A stretch of 32,692 nucleotides of DNA from Sphingomonas parva (ex Maeng et al. 2020). GTDB taxonomy: Bacteria > Pseudomonadota > Alphaproteobacteria > Sphingomonadales > Sphingomonadaceae. Position numbers and translations under genes: made by a program. Where the stretch lies: assembly GCF_004564275.1 (NCBI RefSeq), contig NZ_SPDV01000070.1, positions 1 through 32,692 of the forward strand. Direction: 5' to 3'. Below, in pieces: positions 7,514-16,400 of the stretch (the first letter of the stretch is position 1; each line of letters begins with the position of its first letter). Below the pieces are notes generated by a model, which was not told the origin of the DNA, ran no database searches, and worked only from the letters and a program-made list of their open reading frames with translations.

Positions 7514-7542
7514 CCTATACGCACGACAATGCGGCGTGACTA
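7514..7542 (-). promoter_or_regulatory. Possible typA promoter
   Basis: TAGTCA (7542-7537), 17 bp, TATAGG (7519-7514) on the minus strand, each hexamer matching the sigma-70 consensus at four of six positions, 33 bp ahead of the typA ATG. Confidence 0.35.
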
Positions 7543-7589
7543 GGGCAGTCGGTTCGAGATAGGGACGGGCCGCCGAAAGACAAGCCCGG

Positions 7590-7997
7590 CTATGCGCGCT
7601 TGCGGTCGCTCGAAAGCCGCCAGGCGAGCAGCGCCCAGCCGGCGATCATCAGCAGCCCGCCGACAGGGGTGACCGCGCCGAGCCAGCGCGCACTGGTCAG
7701 CGCCATCAGATAGAGCGAGCCGGAGAAGACGATCGTCCCGACGGCGAGCAGGCCGGCCGGAAGCCCGGTCCGCACCCCGCGGAGCGAGGCGAGCGCGACC
7801 AGGGCGAGCGCGTGCCACATCTGATAGTCGACGCCGGTCTGCCACCAGCCGAGGGCGCGCGCGTCGAGCACGTCGCGCAGCCCGTGCGCGCCGAACGCGC
7901 CGAGCGCGACGCCGAGCCCGGCCAGCAAGGCGCCGGCGAGGGCGATGCTGCGGCCGTCAGGCCGGCGCGACGAGACAGGATCTTGCGGTGCGTCCAT
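7590..7997 (-). CDS. DUF423 family small membrane protein
   Basis: A 135-aa protein with four hydrophobic helices and the family's fixed motifs: GAFGAHGLRD after helix 1, WWQTGVDYQMWHALAL leading into helix 2, IVFSGSLYLMAL in helix 3, and VTPVGGLLMIAGW in helix 4. The start is the ATG at 7997 (MDAPQDP); the N-terminal 20 residues are polar and family-unspecific. Function of DUF423 is unknown; it is an inner-membrane protein. It lies 109 bp upstream of typA on the same strand and is divergent from the GFA gene. Confidence 0.93.
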   Translation of the reverse strand: MDAPQDPVSSRRPDGRSIALAGALLAGLGVALGAFGAHGLRDVLDARALGWWQTGVDYQMWHALALVALASLRGVRTGLPAGLLAVGTIVFSGSLYLMALTSARWLGAVTPVGGLLMIAGWALLAWRLSSDRKRA

Positions 7998-8087
7998 GGC
8001 CGCGCCCTACCACGGCGCCGGCGGCCTTGCACCGGTCCGGCGCGCGCCAATCGTTCCACGCTCCCGCGCCTCCTGTTAGAAGACCTC

Positions 8088-8420
8088 ATGCGTGCACACG
8101 GAAGCTGTCACTGCGGCAATGTGCGGATCGAGGTGCCGGCCGCGCCGGCGTGGGTCGCCGACTGCAATTGCTCGCTCTGCCGCCGGCTCGCGTGGCGGGT
8201 CGCCTATTATCCGCCGGAGCAGGTCCGCATCTCGGGGGAGACCAGGGCCTATGCGTGGGGCGATCGCCTGATCGGCATCCACCATTGCCCGACCTGCGGC
8301 TGCGGCACGCACTGGGCTTCGCTCGGCGAGGACTTCGGCCGGATGGGCGTCAACGCCCGCCTGCTCGACGGCTTCGACGAGAGCGCCATCGAGGTCAGGA
8401 AATTCGACAACGCCGGCTAG
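8088..8420 (+). CDS. GFA / Mss4-fold zinc protein
   Basis: A 110-aa cytoplasmic protein of the GFA family (glutathione-dependent formaldehyde-activating enzyme-like, Mss4-like fold). Zinc ligands are visible in order: SCHCGNVRIEV near the start, CNCSLCRRLAW at about 29-39, and HHCPTCGCGTHW at about 66-77. The ATG at 8088 was chosen because the first motif begins only six residues later; the longer open frame upstream is not family-like. Substrates of most members are unknown, and formaldehyde activation should not be assumed. Confidence 0.9.
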   Translation: MRAHGSCHCGNVRIEVPAAPAWVADCNCSLCRRLAWRVAYYPPEQVRISGETRAYAWGDRLIGIHHCPTCGCGTHWASLGEDFGRMGVNARLLDGFDESAIEVRKFDNAG

Positions 8421-8537
8421 CGGACGAGCAGCAGGTGCCGCCCGGCCGCGGCTGGTCAATCTGGTCAGAGTACGCTTCGGGCGCGAGCTCGATCTGACGC
8501 CGGCAGAGGCGGCGCGGCTGGCGGGCGCGAGCGCCGA

Positions 8538-9227
8538 TCAGCCGTAAAGTCGCGCCGCGCGCTCCGGGCTCAGGCCCAGGCGCCACAGGGTCAGGACGGC
8601 GAGGTTGCGCGCCGAGCGGCGGAGCCAGCCGTCGCGCCGCCAGCGCGCGGCCGAGGTGACGGCGTCGGCGGGGAGAACGACCGGCCGCGGCAGGCGGCGG
8701 ATCAGGTCGACATCCTCCATCAGCGGCAGATCGGCGAAGCCGCCGACGCGATCGTAAAGTGCGCGCGAGACGAGCAGCCCCTGGTCGCCATAAGGCAGGC
8801 CGAGGAGGGCGACGCGCAGCGCGACGCCGCGCTCGACCAGCCGCGCCTGCCAGGACGGATCGTCGAGGCGGAAGCGGAAGCAGGCCGGGCGCTGAGGCAC
8901 GCGCTGCGTATGCTGTCGCACCTCTTCCGCCCAATCGGGCGCAAGGATCGTGTCGGCGTGCACGAACAGAAGCCAGTCGCCGGTCGCGGCTGCGGCGCCG
9001 GTGCGAAGCTGACGCCCCCTCCCCCGTTCCGTCTGTATCACACGCGCGCCGGCCGCTTCGGCCAGCGCCGGCGTGCCGTCGCGCGAGCCGCCGTCGGCGA
9101 CGATCCTCTCGTCGGCGGCTGCGAGCGCGTCGAGGCAACGCGGAAGCGTTTCGGCGGCGTCGAGCGTCGGGATGACGATGCTCAGCCGGAGCAGCTCGCG
9201 CCTCCGAGCACGCAGAAGCGCGCGCAA
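8538..9227 (-). CDS. Family-2 glycosyltransferase, rSAM/selenodomain-associated type
   Basis: About 215-229 aa with a GT-A fold start LSIVIPTLDAAETLPRCL, ERIVADGGSRDGT (nucleotide binding), the metal-binding loop LLFVHADTIL (DxD-like HAD), LGLPYGDQGLLVSRALY and PLMEDVDLIRRL (the catalytic ED region). These fit the group TIGR04283 (transferase 2, rSAM/selenodomain-associated). There is no ATG or GTG at the expected place. A TTG at 9227 lies inside the end of the radical SAM gene, and a CTG at 9186 would give a CTGA overlap with its stop. I use the TTG; the true start is uncertain. Either way it overlaps the radical SAM gene and is probably translationally coupled. Acceptor unknown. Confidence 0.85.
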   Translation of the reverse strand: MRALLRARRRELLRLSIVIPTLDAAETLPRCLDALAAADERIVADGGSRDGTPALAEAAGARVIQTERGRGRQLRTGAAAATGDWLLFVHADTILAPDWAEEVRQHTQRVPQRPACFRFRLDDPSWQARLVERGVALRVALLGLPYGDQGLLVSRALYDRVGGFADLPLMEDVDLIRRLPRPVVLPADAVTSAARWRRDGWLRRSARNLAVLTLWRLGLSPERAARLYG

Positions 9228-10135
9228 TGCGGGTGGTTGAGCATCACCGCGCCGGCCGCGCCGGCCAGCGTCTCGCCCAGCGCGAATTGCGGATCGTAGG
9301 GCAGCAAGGTGCAGGCGACGACATGGGGTTGATCGGCGCCGCGCGGCTTCACGACCATCCGGCTCGACGCGCACATCATCGCGTCGGGCGAGAGATGGAG
9401 GATGCCCCAGCAGGCCTCGGTGATCTCCGGCACGTCGGCGTGCACGTCCATCGGCGGAAAAAGGACGAGCCCGCCCGCCAAGTCGAGCCCCTCCACCGCG
9501 AACAGCCGGGCGTAGCCGGCGCGGGCGTCCACCTCGCTCTCGCCCGGCAGCCGTCGCCCGGCGACGGCGACGCGGAAGCCGTTCGCCGCCAGCCACTTGA
9601 GGCCGTCGAGCGCCTTCGGCCAGGTGCCGGCGCCGCGCTCCGCCTCGTGCACCGCGGCGCTGTGGTGATCGAGGCTGACCCGCATGGTCAATTTCGGCCC
9701 GGCGAGCGGCTTCAGCTGCGCTTCGAAGCGGCGCATCGGCCGCATGGCGTTGGTGAGGACCAGCACCTCGAAGCCGCGCGCCAGCGCCGCCGCGATCATC
9801 GCCGGCGCGTCAGGGTTCATGAACGGCTCGCCGCCGGTGAAGCCGATCTCGCGGGTGCCGAGCGCCGCCGCCTCGTCAAGATAGACCTCGGCCTCGGCCA
9901 GCGAGAGATAGACCAGGGCGTCGTTGCGCGGGCTGCTCTCGATATAGCAGCTGGCGCAGGCGAGATTGCACAGGGTTCCGGTGTTCAGCCACAGGGTCTC
10001 GAGCCGGCGCAGCGACACCGACGCCCGCCGCTCGCCTTTGGCGGTGACGTGCGGATCGCGGAACTTGGCCGGATCGAGCGGCCGCGCCTCCGGGTCGCGG
10101 AACGGCGACGGAACGGGCGCTGGGGCGGTGGCGAT
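9182..10135 (-). CDS. Radical SAM enzyme (function unknown)
   Basis: Radical SAM protein with the cluster-binding motif CNLACASC inside LETLWLNTGTLCNLACASCYIESSPRNDALVYL, then the SAM-binding GFTGGEPFMNP and LVLTNAMRPM. Further Cys residues near the C terminus (MMCASS, VACTLL, HCARFCVLGGASCSG) may bind an auxiliary cluster. Family-like sequence (DPHVTAKGERRASVSL) begins before the first in-frame GTG (10018). The best ribosome-binding site (AGGAG, 7 nt away) precedes an ATC codon at 10135, which I use as the probable non-standard start; 10018 is the conservative alternative. The gene overlaps the glycosyltransferase gene and is divergent from the VTT-oxidoreductase. It is not ArsS as far as I can see. 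Confidence 0.85.
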   Translation of the reverse strand: MATAPAPVPSPFRDPEARPLDPAKFRDPHVTAKGERRASVSLRRLETLWLNTGTLCNLACASCYIESSPRNDALVYLSLAEAEVYLDEAAALGTREIGFTGGEPFMNPDAPAMIAAALARGFEVLVLTNAMRPMRRFEAQLKPLAGPKLTMRVSLDHHSAAVHEAERGAGTWPKALDGLKWLAANGFRVAVAGRRLPGESEVDARAGYARLFAVEGLDLAGGLVLFPPMDVHADVPEITEACWGILHLSPDAMMCASSRMVVKPRGADQPHVVACTLLPYDPQFALGETLAGAAGAVMLNHPHCARFCVLGGASCSG

Positions 10136-10210
10136 GGCGCGTCTCCTGCGGGATGGTCGGCAGCCTCGTCCGCTGTTAAGCCTTCGCCTGGCGAGGGGGA
10201 AGCGCGAAAG

Positions 10211-12349
10211 ATGAAGCAGCACGGCAAGATCGTCCTTCTGCTTCTGATCGTCCTGCTGGTCGTCGCCGCCTTCCTTTCGCCGCTCGGCGACTGGCTGACC
10301 CTCGAGCGGCTGAAGGCGAGCCGCGACGCGGTGGCGGCGATGGTCGAAGCCCGGCCGCTCGCCGTCGCCGCCGGCTTCTTCCTGCTCTACGTCGTCGCAA
10401 CGGCGATCTCCTTTCCCGGCGCGGCGATCCTCACCCTCGCCGCGGGCGCCCTGTTCGGCCTGTGGGAGGGGCTGCTCCTCGTCTCCTTCGCCTCGACGCT
10501 CGGCGCCAGCCTCGCCATGCTCGGCGCGCGCTATCTGTTGCGCGACTGGGTCGGGCGCCGCTTCGCGAACCGGCTGGCGGCGATCGACGGCGGCGTCGCG
10601 CGCGACGGGATCTTCTACCTGCTCACCCTGCGACTGAACCCGGCCATTCCCTTCTTCCTGGTCAATCTCGGCATGGGGCTGACCCGGATGCGGCTGCCGA
10701 CCTTCTGGATCGTCAGCCAGATCGGCATGCTGCCCGGCACCTTCGTCTATGTGAACGCCGGGACCCAGCTCGCCGGCATCGAGAGCACGCGCGACATCTT
10801 CTCGGCCGATCTGCTCGGCGCCTTCATCCTGCTCAGCCTGTTTCCCTTGCTCGCCAAGATCCTGGTCGACTGGCTCCGCCGCCGGCGCATCTATCGCGGC
10901 TGGCGGCGGCCGAAGCGCTTCGACCGCAACCTGATCGTGATCGGCGCCGGCGCGGGCGGACTGGTCACCGCCCTGATCGGCGTCACCGTCCGGGCCAAAG
11001 TGACGCTGATCGAGGCGCGGGAGATGGGCGGCGATTGCCTCAACACCGGCTGCGTCCCGTCCAAGACCCTGCTCGCCAGCGCGAAGGCGGCACACGGCGC
11101 GCGCGACGCCGGCCGCTTCGGCGTCGAGACGGGCGAGGTCCGGGTCCGCTTCGCCGAGGTGATCGAGCGGGTCCACCGCGCGATCGCCGAGATTGCGCCC
11201 GCCGACAGCGTCGAACGCTATTCGGGCCTCGGGGTCGACGTGCGGAGGGGCTACGGCCGGCTGGTCGATCCCTGGACCGTCGAGGTGAACGGCGAGCGCC
11301 TGACCGCGCGCTCGATCGTCATCGCCGCGGGCGGCGAGCCGGTCGTGCCGGACCTGCCCGGCCTCGCCGAGTCCGGCTTCCTGACCAGCGACACGCTGTG
11401 GGCGGCGCTGCGAGGGCAGGAGCGCGCGCCGGAGCGGCTCGTCATCCTCGGCGGCGGGCCGGTGGGCACCGAGCTTGCCCAGGCCTTCGCGCGGCTCGGC
11501 AGCCGCGTCACCCAGGTGAACCGCGGCGCGCGAATTCTCGCCAGGGAGGATGCGGAGGTCGCGGCGCTGATCGAGGCGCGGCTCCGCGCCGAGGGCGTCG
11601 ACATCCGCAATCGCTGCGAAGCGCTGCGCGTCGACGGCCGCAGCCTCGTCGTTCGGTCAGGCGACGCGGCGGCCGAGGCGCTGCCGTTCGACGCCCTGGT
11701 CGTGGCGGTGGGCCGACGCCCGCGCCTCGACGGCTACGGGCTGGAGCAGCTCGGCATTTTCGCCGACGGGGACGACGCTCTCGTCGATCCTTGGCTGCGC
11801 ACCCGCTTCCCCAACATCTATGCGGTGGGGGATGTCAGCGGATCCTATCAATTCACCCATTTCGCCGCCCATCAGGCCTGGTATGCGGCCGTGAACGCTC
11901 TGTTCGGCAGCCTCAGGCGATTCCGCGCCGATTATTCCATCCTGCCCTGGGTCACCTACACCGATCCCGAGGTTGCCCACGTCGGCCACAACGAGCAATC
12001 GGCGCGGCAGGCCGGCGTCGCTTACGAGATCGCCCGCTACGGCCTCGCCCATCTCGACCGCGCGGTCAGCGAAGATGCGCGTGAGGGCTTCGTCAAGCTG
12101 CTGGTCAAGCCGGGCAGCGACCGGATCCTCGGCGCGACGATCGTCGGCGCCCATGCCGGCGAGACTTTGGCCGAGATCGTGCTGGCGATGCGGCACGGCC
12201 TCGGCCTGAACAAGATCCTGTCCACGATCCACGCTTATCCGACCATGGCAGAGGCCAATAAATTCGCGGCCGGCGAGTGGAAGAAGGCGCACAAGCCCGA
12301 GCGGCTGCTCGCCTTGGTCGAACGCTGGCATGACTGGAGGCGCCGATGA
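10211..12349 (+). CDS. VTT (TVP38/DedA-like) membrane domain fused to FAD/NAD disulfide oxidoreductase
   Basis: A 712-aa fusion. Residues 1-230 are a TVP38/TMEM64-type membrane domain: an N-terminal helix, ISFPGAAILTLAAGALFG, a re-entrant loop, LRLNPAIPFFLVNLGMGLT and LPGTFVYVNAGTQL. From about 238 follows a pyridine-nucleotide disulfide oxidoreductase: FAD motif IVIGAGAGGL, redox pair C276/C281 in GGDCLNTGCVPSKTLL, NAD motif LVILGGGPVGTELA at about 410, FAD motif IYAVGDV, and dimer interface HAYPTMAEANKFAAGEW. The catalytic His of lipoamide dehydrogenases is Tyr here, as in mercuric reductases, but the mercuric reductase C-terminal Cys pair is absent. The ATG at 10211 follows a GGGGGAAG site. 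Substrate unknown; reduction at the inner face of the membrane is the likely role. It overlaps the next gene by four bases (ATGA). Confidence 0.93.
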   Translation: MKQHGKIVLLLLIVLLVVAAFLSPLGDWLTLERLKASRDAVAAMVEARPLAVAAGFFLLYVVATAISFPGAAILTLAAGALFGLWEGLLLVSFASTLGASLAMLGARYLLRDWVGRRFANRLAAIDGGVARDGIFYLLTLRLNPAIPFFLVNLGMGLTRMRLPTFWIVSQIGMLPGTFVYVNAGTQLAGIESTRDIFSADLLGAFILLSLFPLLAKILVDWLRRRRIYRGWRRPKRFDRNLIVIGAGAGGLVTALIGVTVRAKVTLIEAREMGGDCLNTGCVPSKTLLASAKAAHGARDAGRFGVETGEVRVRFAEVIERVHRAIAEIAPADSVERYSGLGVDVRRGYGRLVDPWTVEVNGERLTARSIVIAAGGEPVVPDLPGLAESGFLTSDTLWAALRGQERAPERLVILGGGPVGTELAQAFARLGSRVTQVNRGARILAREDAEVAALIEARLRAEGVDIRNRCEALRVDGRSLVVRSGDAAAEALPFDALVVAVGRRPRLDGYGLEQLGIFADGDDALVDPWLRTRFPNIYAVGDVSGSYQFTHFAAHQAWYAAVNALFGSLRRFRADYSILPWVTYTDPEVAHVGHNEQSARQAGVAYEIARYGLAHLDRAVSEDAREGFVKLLVKPGSDRILGATIVGAHAGETLAEIVLAMRHGLGLNKILSTIHAYPTMAEANKFAAGEWKKAHKPERLLALVERWHDWRRR

Positions 12350-12951
12350 AGACCCGGATCGTCCTGTTCGCCAAGATGCCGGTCCCCGGTGCCGTGAAGA
12401 CACGGCTGATCCCCGTGCTCGGCCCGGAAGGCGCCGCGCGGCTGGCGCGCCGCCTCCTCGCCACCGCGCTGCGCGAGGCGGTGGCGAGCGGCCTCCCCGT
12501 CGAACTGTGCGGCGATCCGGACGCGCGGCTGTGGGGCCCGACCTCGCTCGGCCTCACCCTCTCGGCCCAGGGCGACGGCGATCTCGGCGCGCGCCTGACC
12601 CGCGCCGCCGAGCGCACGATCGCGCGCGGCGAGGCGGTGCTGCTGGTCGGGGCCGATTGTCCGGCCCTCGACGCCGCCCGGCTCAAGGCGGCGGCCGCGG
12701 CGCTCGACCGCTATGACGCGGTGATCCACCCGGCCGAAGACGGCGGCTATGCCCTTCTCGGGCTGCGGCGGACCGATCCGAGCCTGTTCGATCGCATCCC
12801 CTGGAGCAGCCCGGAGGTCGGGCCGGAGACCTGCGCCCGCATCGGCGCGCTCGGCTGGTCCCTCAACGTCCGCGACACGCTGCGCGACGTCGACGAGCCG
12901 GGCGACCTCGCGATGCTGCCGCGGCCGCTCCTCCCGGCGGTGGAGCACTGA
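12346..12951 (+). CDS. DUF2064 / rSAM-associated transferase family 1
   Basis: A 201-aa nucleotidyl/glycosyl-transferase-like protein of the DUF2064 group (TIGR04282, CofC-like fold). Visible motifs: IVLFAKMPVPGAVKTRL at the start (nucleotide-binding loop), QGDGDLGARL, VLLVGADCPALDAARL (metal-binding D), AVIHPAEDGGYALLGL and the end LRDVDEPGDLAML. The ATG overlaps the stop of the preceding fusion gene, so the two are translationally coupled. Its usual partner, the family-2 transferase, is present in the divergent operon at 8538. The product is unknown. Confidence 0.93.
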   Translation: MKTRIVLFAKMPVPGAVKTRLIPVLGPEGAARLARRLLATALREAVASGLPVELCGDPDARLWGPTSLGLTLSAQGDGDLGARLTRAAERTIARGEAVLLVGADCPALDAARLKAAAAALDRYDAVIHPAEDGGYALLGLRRTDPSLFDRIPWSSPEVGPETCARIGALGWSLNVRDTLRDVDEPGDLAMLPRPLLPAVEH

Positions 12952-13006
12952 CCTTGGGCAGGGGTGTGGAATTGCCCTGCCGCGCCCTCGCGGCTAACGC
13001 CGCGCG

Positions 13007-13390
13007 ATGACCCTGCCGCCTTATGCCGAGCTGCTCGGCCTCAGCACCCGCCGCGGCAACGACGGCGCCCTGCTCTGGGTGATGCCGTTTCGCGAGCAGG
13101 TGGTCGGACGACCCGGCTTCCTCCACGGCGGGGCGATCGCCGGCCTGCTCGAGTTCGCGGCGCTCGGCACGCTCTACGAGGCGCTCGCCGGCGAGGAAGG
13201 CCTCGCCGCCAAGCCGATCAACGTCAGCGTCGATTTCATGCGCGGCGGCGTGGATGCGGAGACCTATGCCGCCGCGGTGATCACCCGCTTGGGCAAAAGG
13301 GTCGCCAACGTCGAGGCCCACGCCTGGCAGCAGGACCGCGCCAAGCCGATCGCCGCCGCGCGGATGAACCTGCTGCTGACGCGAAGCTGA
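13007..13390 (+). CDS. PaaI-type hotdog thioesterase
   Basis: A 127-aa single hotdog domain. The signature HGGAIAGLLEFAALGTLYE carries the loop and long helix that hold the acyl-CoA thioester, with the acid residue in the helix as expected catalytic base. INVSVDFMRGG and the beta strands VANVEAHAWQQ follow in the usual order. Start is the ATG at 13007 (MTLPPYAELLG). It likely hydrolyses acyl- or aryl-CoA in the cytosol. It is convergent with the giant gene; the 42-bp gap between them has no evident terminator. Confidence 0.88.
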   Translation: MTLPPYAELLGLSTRRGNDGALLWVMPFREQVVGRPGFLHGGAIAGLLEFAALGTLYEALAGEEGLAAKPINVSVDFMRGGVDAETYAAAVITRLGKRVANVEAHAWQQDRAKPIAAARMNLLLTRS

Positions 13391-13432
13391 TCGGCGGCGC
13401 AAGGACGACACCGCCCGACGCCGCTTTCACGC

Positions 13433-16400
13433 TCAGGCGTGGAACGCGTATTCCGGCAGCTCCGACCGGCTCAGACGGCTCGTCTCGCTCGCCCCGTTGA
13501 CGCCAAAGGCGTTCATCGCCTCGACCATGCGAACGGTCCGAAGCCGATCCGCCAGGCTGCCCATGCCGTCGTCGGCCGCCAGGCTCGCGGCCGACCCGTG
13601 GCCCTCCGAAGGCCGGAAGGCGAAGGCCGTTTCCGCGAAGCTGCGAGTCTCGCCATCGGTGCGGGTGAAGCTCGCCGTGGCGAGGACGACATTCGATCCA
13701 AGCTTGTACGCCTGCGACTGGGCGGCCGCTGCTGCGAGGCCGATCGTCTTGATGTTCGCCTCGGCCAGTGTGAGCAGTTCGCCTTCGTCGGTGATCCCGT
13801 CCCGATTGCGATCGGCCCAGACCTTCAGTTCGCCGAAGCGGGCGTCGGCCGCGTCGATCTTGCCGTCGCGGTTGGCGTCGAGGACCGAGAGGCCCTGGAG
13901 GTTCGTCTCGGCCAGATCGCTTTCCGCCAGGAAGGAGAGCTCCTCCCGATCGATGCTGCCATCGCCATTGCGGTCGATCACGAGGAAGCCGTCGCCCTTG
14001 CCGATCCAGCCGATGTCGTCGCGCCCGCCGGCGCCATCGGCGTCGAAACGTGCGTCGGACTTCTTGAGCGAACGAGTCTCGACCCCGTCTCCGTCGAGAT
14101 CGAGGACGATCGCGCCGAACACGCCCCAACTCCGGTCGGAGAATTCGAGGGTCGCGGCCGAGCCGATGGCCCCGGCGCCCGGGTCGAAATCACCGTTTGC
14201 CTTGCGGGGCCGCACGACCAGCTGGCCGTTCGACGCCATGACGGCGAACTTGCCGCTCCTCCCACCCATCGCGTGGGAGTCCCAGTCGAAGCTGGCGGCG
14301 CTCGGCCCGAGCGCCGCCGTGTCGAACGCCAGACCGACGTCGCTGAGGCGCCCGTTCACACCGTCGCGGCTGAAGCCGGCGATGTTGAAGATCACGCTCT
14401 CACCATTCTTGCGGTCCGCAGCCGTCTTGCCCGTAGCCGTTCCGGCCAGGCTGATCGAGGTGATCCCCGCCTGGGCCAGGCTGAGCAGCTCGCCGGCGTC
14501 GGTACGGCCATTGGCGTTGCCATCGACCCAGGCACTGAAGCCGACGAAGCTCGCGTCGTCGCCGTCGAGCACGCCGTCGCCATTGCCGTCGAACGCGACC
14601 AGACCTTCGAGATCCGTCTTTGCGCCAGCCTTGTCGGCCACGAACGAAATTTCTCCGATCCCGTCGACGACGCCGTTGCCGTTGCGGTCGCGGACCAGGA
14701 AGGCGTCGCCGGAGTCAGCCCAGGCGGTCTTGCGCAGCCGGCCGTCGCCGACCATGTCGAACGTCGTGGCGCTGTCCTTCAGGGCGACGATGGTCTGCCC
14801 GTCTCCGTCGAGATCGAAGATGATCGGAGCCGCGAGGCCATCCTCCTGCGCCGGCGGCGCGGGGATCGCCGACGGCGCGGGACCGGCCGGCAGATAGCCG
14901 AGCACGAGGTCGAACAGCGAGCGCAGCTCGCCCGCCAGGGTCCGGTAGCTCGCCGTCGCGAGCACGGCATGATCCCCGCCGGCAAGGGATTGGCCGGTCT
15001 TCGCCCCGGCAAGCGACAGCGAAGCCATCCCTGCCTCGGTCAGCGTGCGCAGCTCGTCGCGCTGGCTGACGCCGTCCTGGTTGCGATCCTGCCAGACCAG
15101 GAATTCGCCGAACCGCGAGTCCCGCGCGTCGAGCTGGCCGTCGCCATTGTCGTCGAAGCCGGCGAGACCCTCCAGATCGGTGGTGGCTCCCTCCTTGTCT
15201 CCGACGAAGCTGATCTCGGCGAGACCGGCGATGCGCCCGTCGCCGTCGCGGTCGAAGGCCAGCAGCGCATCCGCAGCGCCCACCCAGGAGGTGCGGTCGC
15301 GCAGGCCGTCTCCGTTCATGTCGAAGAAGGCGGTGCTGTCGATCCTCCCGACGAGGTCGAGCCCGTCGCCGTCGAGATCGAGGCCGATCGGATAGCCGCC
15401 CCAGGTCGTGTTCTGGTTGTTCTCGTCGTCCGAATAGACCGACCAGACCTGCCAGTTCCCGACGGTGACATAGCCGGGCGCATAATTGGCGGAGCTCTCC
15501 GGCCGGTTCCGGGTCATTCCCTCCCATTGGCTCATCTCGGAATAATAGCCAACCAAGCCTTCCGGGCCCCAGAGGAACCACTCGTTGAGCCACTGATCGT
15601 AGCCGTAGATCGGGATATGGGTCGGATCTCCGCCAAGCTGGGCCTCGGTCGCGTCGCCGCCGAGACTGCTCTCGGTCACTGTCCCCCCACTCCCGTCGCC
15701 TACGGCCTGGAGATAGCCGCCGGGCATGTAGGTCGAGCGCGATTCCGGATGATAGGCGGCATTCAGCACATTGTTGTTCCACAGATACTTGCGCTGATTG
15801 CCGACCTCGATGCGGACCGTGGTTGCGACCTCGGCGCCGCCGTCGCCGGCGTAGACCACCAGATCGGCATATTTGCCGGTCGTCCCGCCGGCGAGGAGAG
15901 CCGTCGATTCGAAGTCGATGTTATTGAGGCCGACGGTGATCTGCCCGGCCGAAGTGATCGAGAACATGTTGTTCGGGTTCGAGGTCGGCGCGATCCGGTA
16001 GCTGACCGGTCCGTCGGCGTCGCGTGCCCGCACGGATGCGCCGGGGATCGCCTGGCCCGGCATCAGGCTGTTCTCCATCACGGAGATCGCACCCACCGGG
16101 ATCGCCTCGAAATAGGTCGGAGAATCGTTGACGTTGCCGACCGCGATCGAAACGGTCGTGAAGGACTGGGTGTAGCCCGCAAGTCCCGAATTGTCGCGCG
16201 CGGTCACGGTGTAGCTGAGTGAGCGGGTCGCCTCGTAGTCGATGCCGGCGTTGGTGCGGATCGCGCCGCTCACCGCATCGATCGCCATTCGGCCATCCGA
16301 CGAGACGGTGCTCGCATTGACGCCATCCCAGAAATAGTAACGCTGGTCGCGATAGCGGGCGGTCGGATCGGGATCGCTGGCGGTCACGGTCCCGACCGCG

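Noticed and set aside
5330-7543. 737-codon plus-strand frame opposite typA and a DUF805 gene
   Set aside because: Both minus-strand genes are certain, and the plus-strand product is Arg/Ala/Leu-rich shadow sequence.
8436-8547. Plus-strand fragment reading LVNLVRVRFGRELDLTPAEAARLAG, behind the GFA gene
   Set aside because: It looks protein-like but has no start codon in frame and overlaps the end of the transferase gene. It could be a gene remnant; evidence is too thin to call.
9182-10135. Arsenosugar radical SAM protein ArsS assignment
   Set aside because: The motif context (NTGTLCNLACASCYIESSP) is not that of ArsS as I know it, and no arsenic methyltransferase is present.
9227-10210. Upstream extension of the VTT-oxidoreductase frame
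   Set aside because: The frame is open but lies antisense to the radical SAM gene. A good ribosome-binding site and membrane helix begin at 10211.
10211-12349. Mercuric reductase (merA) assignment
   Set aside because: There is no C-terminal Cys pair, no N-terminal heavy-metal-binding domain and no mer genes nearby.
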